DNA of 64,000 bases from NCBI GenBank assembly GCA_018340375.1, contig JAFFJZ010000012.1, positions 3,782,001 to 3,846,000 of the forward strand, read 5' to 3'. Source of the DNA: Gonatopus flavifemur (taxonomy: Eukaryota > Arthropoda > Insecta > Hymenoptera > Dryinidae). The notes under the pieces are model-generated. The model did no database searches. It was not told the origin of the DNA and saw only the letters and a program-made list of their open reading frames with translations. Shown one piece after another: positions 46,166-57,418 of this stretch. How positions within the stretch are numbered: the first letter of the stretch is position 1; every line of letters begins with the position of its first letter. A program made the position numbers and the translations under genes.

Positions 46166-47893
46166 ATTACCGATAAGTACGATTACGTTGCGTTATACGG
46201 ATCCGAAGTAGATAAAACGTAGTTAGCAGCCAAGTATTGGATGTACCTCCCAATATAATGGTTTCATTAAGTATTCAAGTAACTAAGAGTATGAAAGATA
46301 TTCGAACAAAGTTCCGTAAAAAGGTTAGAACAATCGGCTGCTGACTTTCGGCCGCTAGTTTCAGCTTCATCCAAATACGCACGGGACTGCCGTACGGTGA
46401 ATGCCGTATCGATATTTTTCATAAAGGTAATTATATTTTCTTGGATTCTTTCGATCAAGAAGACAAAAAAAAAACAAACATATGCACATAGTGTCCCACG
46501 CAAACGTACTACATTATTATATCGTTATCGTCGTGCACGTAACCGCACGAGCACCCATACACGCGTACATACACAAACATACATATTCATATTCTCGCAT
46601 TCCCATAATCGTAGATGTTTTTTAAGCTCAAGCAAGCGCGCACTTGAAATACGCTTTAATCTCAAATTGAAATTTAAGATTTAGAGCTCAAGTTAAATTC
46701 TTATAATTAAAGCATAATATCTCTCCCAATGATTTATTTGTTGCGTTTCGGCGTCGTCAACCAAACGCTAATCACACCAGTAGTAATAATAATATGGTAC
46801 GACGATACGATGATAGAGAATAGAAAAAAAAAGAGAAACAAAACAATTTCTAATTATTACATACTTATGAGACTAGCGAGGCTGTATTAAAAACTAAATT
46901 TATGTACGTAGAATATTATCGACATGTTTTCCGCGTTCTTAGAGAACAACTTTTTTTTTTTCGTTATTACATTCCCTCTTTTCTCTCTCGCTTACTTTGT
47001 TTTTTCATTATTTTTTATTTTGCTCGACAACAATGGCATCCAATTGGCGGAGGAATTCTACTCGTTTGACAAGAAAGAATCTCTCCATGAAAATAAAACG
47101 CATGATTATTGTGGAAGCCCTTTTTTTCATCTCAATTGTTTGTTTTCGTCTCTGATATCTCGTGTACGTTGTTAGGATGCGATTTAAGTGCGCGCGAGCA
47201 TCTTCTTTTATCGAAAAGATGTGTTGTTATACGTTATTGGAAGAAAAATGTTATTATTGCTTTTTGTCGGTGATGTGAGAAAAATGGATATTTCCATTTT
47301 AAACAAGTCACCTTTCGTTCGAAATTCATTGTTACGAGACAAATGTGTTGCGATGGCTGTTGTCGATTAAATATCTTATTATTGACGCTGACGAAGGCAC
47401 AATCATAAGTCTCGTACGTTGTCTTTGTTTTCTCTCTTTTTTTCCGTTTTGGCACCATGAAAAATGCGCTTCTTTTTTTCTATTCTACCTTCCTCGGGGA
47501 GGGGTTCTTTTTTTTCTTTTCCTTTCGACTCGCCGTTCGTTCGTTCTTTCGGTTTACCTTGTGTCTTTCCTATCGTTATTACTCTCCTCGACACATATAA
47601 TATATATATAATATATAATATAATATAATATAATATAATTAATATAAAATAATCGTTTTAAGTTTTGGCCACTCAGTTCTTACGGTCGTCGTAAGCAACG
47701 TAGCGCACTGTCGTGTGTCCGTGTCACTTTGCAACCTGAATTTCATATATTTATATATATATGTACGTAGTTTAAAATAATTTTAAATTCACTTTTATAC
47801 AACTCCACACACTTCTCTTCCTCTCATCATTCGTATAAAACCTCACACTTAATTCTGAACGCCCAGTCGAGTATCGAATAAACTTCGTATGGC
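46166..47893. other. Region downstream of the tenectin-like gene
   Basis: It probably includes the 3' UTR of the minus-strand gene. Possible minus-strand AATAAA signals lie near 47010 and 46733. TA/ATATAAT microsatellite at about 47594-47650. No other gene. Confidence 0.4.
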
Positions 47894-50800
47894 TCATCTC
47901 CTCCTCTTTTTCGCGGTGGCGGCGGCGATCATTTGCCTGAGCATTGGTTCCGGACTGCACACTTGTGGATCGCACTTCATGTTGCCGTCTCCGCCGCAAC
48001 TGAAATCGATCGTGAATAATATATTAATGAAATCGATAATCGAATAAAACGATGAAGTCGATAAAAACTATCTTTGAACTTACGTGCAATGTAAACAAGG
48101 CCCGGAGGCGGATTTGATGTATTCTCCCACTCGATACGCTTGACCTCCGATTTGGCAACCGCTTCTTCTCGCCGCTCCTTTGTAAGCGTGCGCGAAGAAG
48201 TGAGGTGGTAACGTCGTAGTGGTAGTCGTCGTGGTCGTGGTGACGTTGAGGGAAGTAGCCATCGATACCGGACATTCGTATCTGGGACAGCAGAAACCGC
48301 TGATTGGCTCTTCGTGGCAACCTGGAATCGGAGGTGGACAGCTTTGTTGCAGACAGATGATGTCTCCTCTGAAGCAGAAACAGAAATCGCATGCGTCGTC
48401 TCGAGGTATTTGCTGAGCGGACACGTAGACTTTGCCTCCGTAACGGCACGTTCCTGGACCGTAAATGGTTTGATCCTCTTCGTCGTAATCTTCGTCGGGA
48501 TTCAAATAGCTACCGCCGTTGACCGGGAAGTGAGGATGCTCTTGATCCGTGTATTCCGGAGTACTTGGTTGTTCGGGTTTGGCCGTGGTGCGTGGTGGTT
48601 CTTCTTTCTCGACGACAGGTAATTCGGGTTCCAGATCATTTCCTTCCTCCTCCGCATGCGGTTCCGAGGATCCGACTTTCGTTACTTGAGATTGTTCCGT
48701 CGTCGTGGTAGTTGATTTCTCAACAGCTTCTTCCGTGGTTAACGTTGGTTGGGGTGGAACTTTGTCCTCTTCTTTCTCCACTTCCATTGTTTCTTCTTGT
48801 TCTTCTTTCGGAGGGAGCACCGCTGCGACCGTGGTTGGAATTTCTTCTGGTATTATTTCGGGTTGCGCCGTAGGTTGAACTTTAACGACGACGGCACCTT
48901 CCTCTTCCGGACCTTGTTCTGATTCTCCTTCTTTCTCACTTTCTTCCGGCTCGACGGGGTGTTCTCCCGGTCCCGCTTCTGGGGTCTGTTCTGGGAATTG
49001 TTCTTTGATTAGCACGCCCTCGGAAGAAGATTCTACCGACTCTTTCGTCGTGATTTGTGGTTGCTCCTCCTCGCTCGTAACCGATTCGGACGTTTCCGTT
49101 GATTTTTCCGTCGTTGTCTCCTCTTCGGGTATTTCTTCCTTCGGAATCGATGGGATTACGGTCTGTTCCTCGGGTCCTGATATTCCTTTCTCGGTGGAAA
49201 CTGGCTCCGCGGATTCCGGTACTTTTCCTTCTTCGGATTCGAATTGTTGTTCCGTCGTCGAAGGAATCGTTTCCACGCCCGGGTGAATGGTCGTGGAACT
49301 TGGTTCCGCCGTTGGTTGTGCTTCGGCGATCGAAGTATCTTCCTCTGGTGCGTGGGTAGCAGAAACTGGTTCTTCTGGTTGAACTTCGGTGGGTATCTCG
49401 CTCGAAGAAATCGGTTCTTCCGGTTGGTTTTCGACTGGTACGTCGGTCGGAGGAATCGATTCATCCGGTTGAATTCTCACTGGTATCTCTGCGGGAGAAA
49501 CTGGTTCTTCTGGTGGGAATTCGACTGGTGTCTCCGTTGGAGAAATTGGTTCTTCCGGTTGAACTTCGACCGGTATCTCGGCAGGAGAGATTGGTTCTTG
49601 CGTTTGGATTTCGACCGGTATCTCGGCGGGAGGAAGTGGTTCTCCCGTGGGAGAAATCGGTTCTTCTGGCAGTTTGTCCGTCGTTTCGGTTACCAAAATT
49701 GGTTCTTCCGGTTGAACTTCGCTTGGTGCTTCGCTCGACGAAACTATTTCCTCCGTTGGACCTTCGATCGGCATTTCACTGGAGGAAACTGCTTTTTCCG
49801 GTTGAATTTCGCCTGGTGCTTCGCTCGACGGAACTGTTTCCTCTGTTGGACCTTCGATCGGGATTTCACTGGGAGAAACTGCTTCTTCCGGTTGAAGTTT
49901 GCCTGGTGTTTCGCTCGACGAAACTGTTTCCTCCGTTGGACCTTCGATCGGAGTTTCACTGGGGGGAACTGCTTCTTCCGTATGACCTTCGATCGGAATT
50001 TCACTGGGAGAAACTGTTCCTTCCGGTTGAGCTTCGATCGGGATTTCGCTGGGAGAAACCGTTCCTTCCGGTTGGCCTTCGATCGGAGTTTCGCTGGAGG
50101 AAATTGGTTCTTCTGGCTGCAGTGGTTCTATCTTGACTGACGATTCGGTCGAAGAGATTCCTTCTTCCGTTTGCGCTTCGACTACGGATTCTGTGGTAGG
50201 AACTGATGCTTTCGTCGAAATCTCTACCGGCATTCCGGTTGGGGATACCGATTGCTTTTCCTCTTCCGGTTCTTTTTCCTCTCCCGTTTCGGTTGGTAGC
50301 TCGGTCGAGGATGTTGATGATGGTTCTTCTTCTTTCGGCCCTTCTTCGGTCGAGGACGTTGGTGATTGTTCTTCTTCTTTCGGTCCTTCTTCGGTTGAGG
50401 ACGTTTGTGGTTGTTCTTCTTCTTTCGCTCCTTCTTCGGTTGAGGACGTTGGTGGTTGTTCTTCTTCTTTGGTTCCTTCTTCAGTTGAGGACGTTGGTGG
50501 TTGTTCTTCTTTCGGTTCTTCTTCGGTCGAGGACGTTGGTAGTTGTTCTTCTTCTTTTGGTCCTACTTCGATTGAGGATGTTGGTGTTTGTTCTCCTTCT
50601 CCTTCTTTGGGGACAACTTCGATCGATCCCTCGGTAGGCGAAATAGGTTGTTTTTCGGAGCTCATTTCGAATGGAGTTTCGGAAAGAGATATCGACTGTT
50701 GTTCCTCCTCTGGATGAATTTCTATGGATTCTTCGGTGGGAGATATCGATGGTTCTTTTTCCTCTGGTGTTTCGGTTGGAGATAACGGTTGCTGTTCTTC

Positions 50801-53800
50801 TGCGGGTACCGCGGTTGGAGATACCGGTTGTTCTTCTTCCGGTTTCGTTCGCGCTGGTGTTTCGGTAGGGGATATCGGTTGCTGTTCTTCTTCCGGTTTC
50901 GTTTGCTCTGGTCTTTCGGTAGGAGATATCGGTTGCTGTTCTTCTTCCGATTTCGTTTGCTCTGGTGTTTCGGTAGGAGATATCGGTTCCTGTTCTTCTT
51001 CCGGTTTCGTTTGCTCTGGTCTTTCGGTAGGAGATATCGGTTGCTGTTCTTCTTCCGGTTCCATTTGCTCTGGTGTTTCGGTAGGAGATATCGGTTGCTG
51101 TTCTTCTTCCGGTTTCGTTTGCTCCGGTATTTCGGTAGGGGATATCGGTTCCTGTTCTTCTTCCGGTTTCGTTTGCTCTGGTCTTTCGGTAGGAGATATC
51201 GGTTCCTGTTCTTCTTCCGATTTCGTTTGCTCTGGTGTTTCGGTAGGAGATATCGGTTCCTGTTCTTCTTCCGGTTTCGTTTGCTCTGGTCTTTCGGTAG
51301 GAGATATCGGTTGCTGTTCTTCTTCCGGTTCCATTTGCTCTGGTGTTTCGGTAGGAGATATCGGTTGCTGTTCTTCTTCCGGTTTCGTTTGCTCCGGTAT
51401 TTCGGTAGGGGATATCGGTTGCTGTTCTTCTTCCGGTTTCGTTTGCTCTGGTGTTTCGGTAGGAGATATCGGTTCCTGTTCTTCTTCCGGTTTCGTTTGT
51501 TCTGGTGTTTCGGTAGGAGATATCGGTTGCTGCTCTTCTTCCGGTTTCGTTCGCTCTGGTGTTTCGGTGGGAGATATCGGTTGCTGCTCTTCTTCCGGTT
51601 TCGTTTGCTCTGGTGTTTCGGTAGGAGATATCGGTTGCTGTTCTCCTTCCTCGGGTATCGCGGTGGGAGATACCGGCTGTTGCTCTTTTTCCGGTCTCAT
51701 CGTTTCTGGCATCTCGGTTGGAGATATCGGTTGTTGTTTTTCTTCTTCCGGTACTTCGGACGAAGATACTGGTTGTTGCTCTTCCTCTCCCGGTGTCACG
51801 TTCTCTAAGGTTTCTGTGGTTGCACCAGGTTGTTCTTCCGGTTGTGGTTCTATTCTCGTTGGTAACTCCGTTGGAATCACAGGTTGCATCGGTTCTTCCG
51901 GTTGTATTTTAACGGATATTTCGGTGGATGGAATTTCTGGGAATATCGTTGGAAGTTTTTCTTTTTCGGTAATCGATTCTTCAACCATGGGTTCCGAGGG
52001 TTCTTCGGTCGTCGGTATCGCTGGTTCCTCGCTTTCGGATTCGGGTGTTTTTTCTTCAATTCTTTCAGTGGTGACAGCTGCTGGTTCCGTGGGTTCTTGA
52101 ATTTCTGTAGATTTCGTCGTGCTTCCGCTACTCGGAATTATAATCGACTCTGTTTGCTCCTCGCTGGGCTTTCCTGAAGTTTCTTCAGATTCTGTCGGTT
52201 GGGACGAAGATTCTACTTCCGATGAAATCTTGATACTAGCTTCGCCCTCTTCGGGAACAGGCGATGGATGTTCTTGAACCGCTTCGGTAGGTTCTTCCTG
52301 GATCGAAGGCACGGTGCTGCTCATCTCACGTTCCACGGGAACGGACGTTGAGAGTTCCGATGGTACAGTGCCACGAATTTCATCTTCCACCGAAACGGAT
52401 GTCGAGGTTGGGACAGAACTGCTCGGCGTTTCGCCTTCCGCGGTAACTACCGATGAGAGTTCCGGTTGTACCGTGCTACTCGTTCCTGATGACAGGGTAG
52501 AGCTGATTTCACTTTCCACGGATAGTGTCGTATGTTCCTTGGCTAGTTCCACGGGAGGAACGATGCTACTCGTTTCGCTTCCCGCGGGAACCACCGTTGT
52601 ACGTTCCTCGATCAATTCGGTCGTTGGAGCGGGACCGCCAATCTCTTCTTTCGTGGAACCAGGCAGTGCGATTTCCGCAGGTACGGTGCTACTAACCTCT
52701 TCTTGGATAGGAATGGATTTAGTTGTCGGGGCGCTGCTCGTTGTTTCACTTTCTTCGGGAGCGTGCGACGATGAGGCTTCCAATGGCACGGTACTGCTAA
52801 TTTCACTTTCTTCGGGAGCGTGCGACGACGAGGCTTCCGATGGCACGGTACTGCTAATTTCACTTTCTTCGGGAGCACGCGACGAGGCTTCCGATGGTAC
52901 AGTACTACCGCCAATTTCACTTTCTACGGAGGTAGACGGCGAGAGTTCCGACGGGCCGGTAGTGATGATCGTTTCACCTTCCACGGGTGATGGAATAGTC
53001 GACGATGAAATTTCTGGCGAAGAAGGACCGCTCGTTGCACTTTCTGGGATCGACGTTTGCTCCTTGACCAAATCTGTGGACAATGTAGTGCTACTGATTT
53101 CACCTTCTACCGGAACAGTTTGTTTTTGAATAAAGTCCGTGGATGACATTGTAGGTAACGAAGTGGTACTTCTTCCACCTTCTTCGGGAATGATAGGACG
53201 CTCCTTGAGAGACTCCGTGGTTGAAATGACAGTATCATCACTTGATTCACCTCCGGTGGAAACGGTTGGTTGTTCTCTCACCACCTCGGTGCTCGTTTCG
53301 ACGACAGGCGTGACAATTTCGGATACAGGTTCTTTAGGTTGTTCCTTCAACGAAATTGTTGTCGGTTGTTCTTGCTTTTCCGTCGTTGGAACGATTTCCG
53401 TCACTTCTTTGTCCGGAGCAATCTTCATTCCCGTTTCCTCTTCGATACCTGGTTCTTGACTACTCGATTCGATGGATGGTACACTGGTAGGATGGCCTTC
53501 TTCTTGCGGTTGACTAGGTTTTATAGGGGTAACCGCCGCTTCCGTTATCGGCATTTTTTCTTCTTCGACGGCGGACGGAGTTGTGCTCTGTTCTTCACCG
53601 GTTGACATAACACCGGTAACGGGTGCCTCAGGTTTTTCTTCCTCCTGTTCCTCGGGTAATGATTTTTCAGGAATTTCACTGATCGAAGAAACGGTTGTTT
53701 TCTCTTCCGTTGCTGCTTCCGGAGTAGTATTTTGTTCAGATTTTGGTGGCTGATGTTCGATCATTTGATTGTCGGATTCCAATTCGATGGTGGGCGTCGC

Positions 53801-56800
53801 GTCGCAACTGTACATGGGACAACAAGCGTCCATACCGGTATGGACTGGCATACAATTCGATAAATGAACTGGAGGTGGAGGACATTGAACCAGCTCGCAT
53901 CGAATGATACTGCTGACGCAACGACAGTCCAATTGACACGGATTCGCTGGAGGAATGAGGGAATTGTTTTGGTACGATTGTCCGTCGACCAGACAACTAC
54001 CTTCCCCAGGAATACCTGTGGATGGGAGTTCTGGTTCTTCTTTTTCGATCGATGGTTCTTCGGTGGTAATCGGGCTCTCGGGAACTTGTTCGGGTTGTGG
54101 CACTTCTTCTTCTTCTTTCTCTTCGTTTGGTGTCACCGTAGCTTCTTCTTCCGATTCAGTTGTCGTCTTGACGGACATTTCCGTGGGTTGTATTTTATCT
54201 ACCGATTCAGCTGCCTCTTCTGGTAATTTTTCTTTTTCCGTTTCTCCTGCTTCTGCTTCTTCTTCAGATTTTTCAGAGGTGGATGGGAGCTCCGCTTCTT
54301 CTTCCGTAATGGAAGGTTCGATTCCCTCGCCAGGAATTCTGCTTGTGGGTGTAGACTCTTCGGGTTTCTCCTCTTTCTCCTCCTCGGCGGGGGACGACGA
54401 GGAAATTTCTGTCGTAGATGATTTTTCTTCCATCATCGCCTCTTCCGTTATTCCTTCGCTGCTAACGGTAGAAGGCCTTTCTCTTTCGGTTGTACCTTCC
54501 ATCTCTTCTTTGGCCCCTTCGAGAGATCCTTCCGTCATTTCCATCGACGGCGTTTCCGTTGGTATTTGTTCTTTTTCTCCTTCCTCCTCTACTTTCTTTT
54601 CTTCGACCGGAGTTTCGGGGGAGTGTTCTTCTTTCACGCTGGATGTCGATGTTTCTGATAATTCTGCTTCAGTGCTGCTGCTGCTACTAACTTCCGTTGG
54701 AGAAACACCTTCGACTCCTTTAGGACTGGAACTTTCGGTTGCCTCGATTTCTGGAGAAATCGTTGATTCCTGCGATACTCCCGTAGAGATTTCTTTCTCA
54801 GTCATCTCTTCGGCGCTTAGCGTAGAGCTTGGAGGCGTAGTGACGGCAGGAGCAAGGGTCTCTTTCTTTTCTTCTTCCATTGGAATTCCAGATGTAGTTT
54901 CGAAAATTGGTCCCACTTTCTCGATCTCTTCTTCCTCGTCTTCGATTTTCTTATCGCTGATAGGTTTCTCCTCCAATGGAATACTCTCTTTAGTCGCAGT
55001 GGGTTCGGAAATTGGAGCTTCGCTCGATTGTTGTTCGGTCGAAGGTTCTTCGCTCGACACTTCTTCAGGACTTCCTTCTTCGCTAGTTTCATCTTCTTTC
55101 TTTGGTACACTTCCTTCGGTAGATACCTCCTTCTCTTCTACCTCTTTCTCCCCTTCTTCCTTCTCCTCTTCTTCTTTCTCTTCTTCCTCCTTCTCCTCTT
55201 TTTCCTTTTCTTCTTCCTCCTTCTCTTCTTCCTCCTTTTCTTCTTTCTCCTCTCCTTCCTTTTCTTCTGTCTCTTTTTCTTCTTCCTCTTCTTTTTCCGA
55301 TTCAGTGACCATTTCTGGAATACTTTCTTTTTCAATTTCAGCTTTTGGAATTTCGGTGACTGGTGCTTTCTCCTCTTCCGGCGTCTCATCCTCCATGGGT
55401 CGAATTATTCCCTCTCCAGGTATTTCTCTCGACGGGGGGAGGGTAGAAATCTCTAAAGGAGTTTGAGTTACCAAATCGTGGGGTGAAGTTTGACTCGTCA
55501 TCGTACTCGTCGGTTGCTGAACCTCGACCGACTCTTTGTCTTCCGCTTTGAGCTCAGGCATGCGTTCAGGAATTCCCGAAGGAGGAGTTTCGTCCAATTT
55601 CGGGCTTACCATGGGCATTCCTTCGACTTTGTGGATACCAATTTCCTTCTCCGTAGGTTGTTCGGTGCTGAAGGCTGAAATAGGGGGTTCCGTCATTTCT
55701 CCCTTCGGTTCTTTGTCTTTGAGTACATGTTGTTCCGGGCTTGGAGTTCCTTCCGTCGAAGTTGGTTCGTGCTTTTCTTCCTCCATTTCTTTCTCGGTAG
55801 TCGCGGCGGGAGTTGCTTCTTCTTTCGGTTCTTTTTGTAATTCGGGTTCCCTCTGAGTTATGGATTCTTCCGTGAGTTTAGGTTGTTCTTCCTCCTTGGT
55901 CGTGGATGCAGTTATTTCCGGTAAAAGGGTACCAGTCGCGGTTTGAATCTCTTCTGACGTGGACTCTGTACTGGAAGAAATTTCTGAAGTAGTAGTAGCA
56001 GCAGGGACTGTAGCTTCCTTCGTCGTCGGAGTTGTTTGCGATTCTTCTCCCTTCTTTTCTTTCTCCTCTTTCTCCTCTTCGTGTTCCAATGGGATAGCGT
56101 TGTCCGCACCTGGGAAGGATTCTTCCGTGGCCTCTTCCATCTTTGGACTCAAAACAGTTTGCGTTCCTTGTTCCGGGGGAGATGGTGGAAGAGTCATCAA
56201 TCCGGCAAATCCATCGTCTTCTACAATTAGATAAATATGTTTCTTTACGATCCGTTCAACAGAATGCATTCACGTTATAGATATTTTGAGAATAATAAAT
56301 CAAATTCTTACCACATTGATACGTCGTTGGGCAACATTGTCCTTCCGCCGGTGGGATAGCTGTGCAGTTCTTTCCGTGAGATTGCATCGGTGTTCCACAA
56401 TCTTGAACGGCGCAGGCAATGTCTCCACGGAAACAATAGCAATGATGACAAGGTTCCAACGAATAAATCAATTCTCCATCGTCGTAGAATTTACCATCGT
56501 TGAAACACATCTTGGTAGTTCCGATGCCGGGAGGTGCTATAGTCGTGGTCATGATGAGACCCGGAGTTGGGCCGATAGTCGTCACCATAGCTTCCTCCTC
56601 TTCGTAATCTGTAATGAATCGTATGCGCATTTAGAGCGAAAACGTTGACGAGATATTGGATCGGAATCAGAATCAAGAGTCTTACCGCAGTCGTATTTCA
56701 CTGGACAACAAACACCGTGAGTGTAGATAGGATTGCATCCCGCAACCCTCAACGTACATTCTTGCATCAGACAAGTCGTTTTATTCCTGATACAGTAACA

Positions 56801-57418
56801 AAGCTCGCAAGGGTTTTCCGGATCGATTGGCAATTGAGCTCCGTCGGCGTAGAAACGATTGTCCACGTTACAGCCATAATTGTCACGGAAACCCAGTTCG
56901 GTCGAAGAGGATGCTGCTGGCGAAGTGGTCGTCGACGTGAGCAATTGTACCGGCACTTCCGGACAAGTGATCACGGGACAGCATTGGTCCGGTCGTTTCT
57001 CAGCTGTACAATCTTGGCCTATGGCTTTCGTGAACGGGCATACCCTGAGGTAACACATCAACATTCGATTGTGGCACGTACAGTTCAAACATGGCTCGTT
57101 CGTTATAATTCTGTCGCCCTCGTTGTAGCGTTGAAAATTGTAGTAACAACCTACTGTTGTGGCTAGAAAAATAATAATTTCGTTGTAAAGCGTTGTAGGA
57201 TGATTCGGGAGAGATGTTTTTTGTTTTTATGAGAGATTATATTTACCTTCGTCGTATTCCGCTATTTGTGTGGTGTCCTGCTGCTCGTGTACGGGTGCTA
57301 CAACAGAGAAGCAGCGATATTTTTGTGAATTTATTTTCTTACCGTAAGACAAGAGAAGAAAGCAGAGAGAGATGGGTGTAATTCTATTTAAACAGTTGTC
57401 AAATCGCGGGGCGCACAT
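47894..57418 (-). CDS. Tnc: Secreted VWC-repeat matrix protein, tenectin-like (3,047 aa, six coding exons)
   Basis: Coding exons, in order: 57343-57418, 57247-57297, 56686-57162, 56312-56608, 48084-56220, 47894-47999. All have GT-AG borders and phases that close exactly (9,144 nt). The ATG opens a signal peptide (MCAPRFDNCLNR then ITPISLCFLLLSY). There are six VWC domains: two in exon 3 (CYYNFQ..., CNVDNRF...), one in exon 4 (CFNDGKF...), three in exon 5 (about residues 1040-1108, 2890-2950 and from 2990), the last finished by exon 6. CYCFRGDIAC (domain 3) and CFCFRGDIIC (domain 5) carry integrin-type RGD. Between them lie long Glu/Pro/Ser/Thr repeats. This plan matches insect tenectin, an extracellular matrix/luminal protein and integrin ligand; here the mucin-like part is unusually Glu-rich. 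The protein would act outside epithelial cells. Symbol assigned by architecture, not alignment. Confidence 0.8.
50840..51650 (-). repeat. Coding minisatellite: fifteen 18-aa (54-bp) repeats
   Basis: Consensus PISPTETPEQTKPEEEQQ, fifteen consecutive copies with variants at a few sites (TEI, TER, QME, TKS, EQEP). Copies 5-9 and 10-14 repeat the same order of variants, a 270-bp higher-order duplication (for example TTCCATTTGCTC at about 51060 and 51330). Neighbouring shorter repeats are TSSTEEGPKEEEQ-type (50300-50590) and PSEIPIEG-type (49690-50110). Confidence 0.9.

Noticed and set aside
50724..52100. 458-codon plus-strand repetitive frame (SVGDIGCCSSSGFVCSG)
   Set aside because: Reverse complement of the 54-bp coding minisatellite; its regularity comes from the sense repeats. 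Related antisense frames at 49244-50140 and 50789-51808 are rejected for the same reason.
53955..55466. 503-codon plus-strand open frame
   Set aside because: Antisense to the Glu/Ser/Thr-rich tenectin-like exon; low-complexity Ser/Phe composition mirrors GAA/TCT codons. The sense frame has domains, splice sites and a signal peptide.
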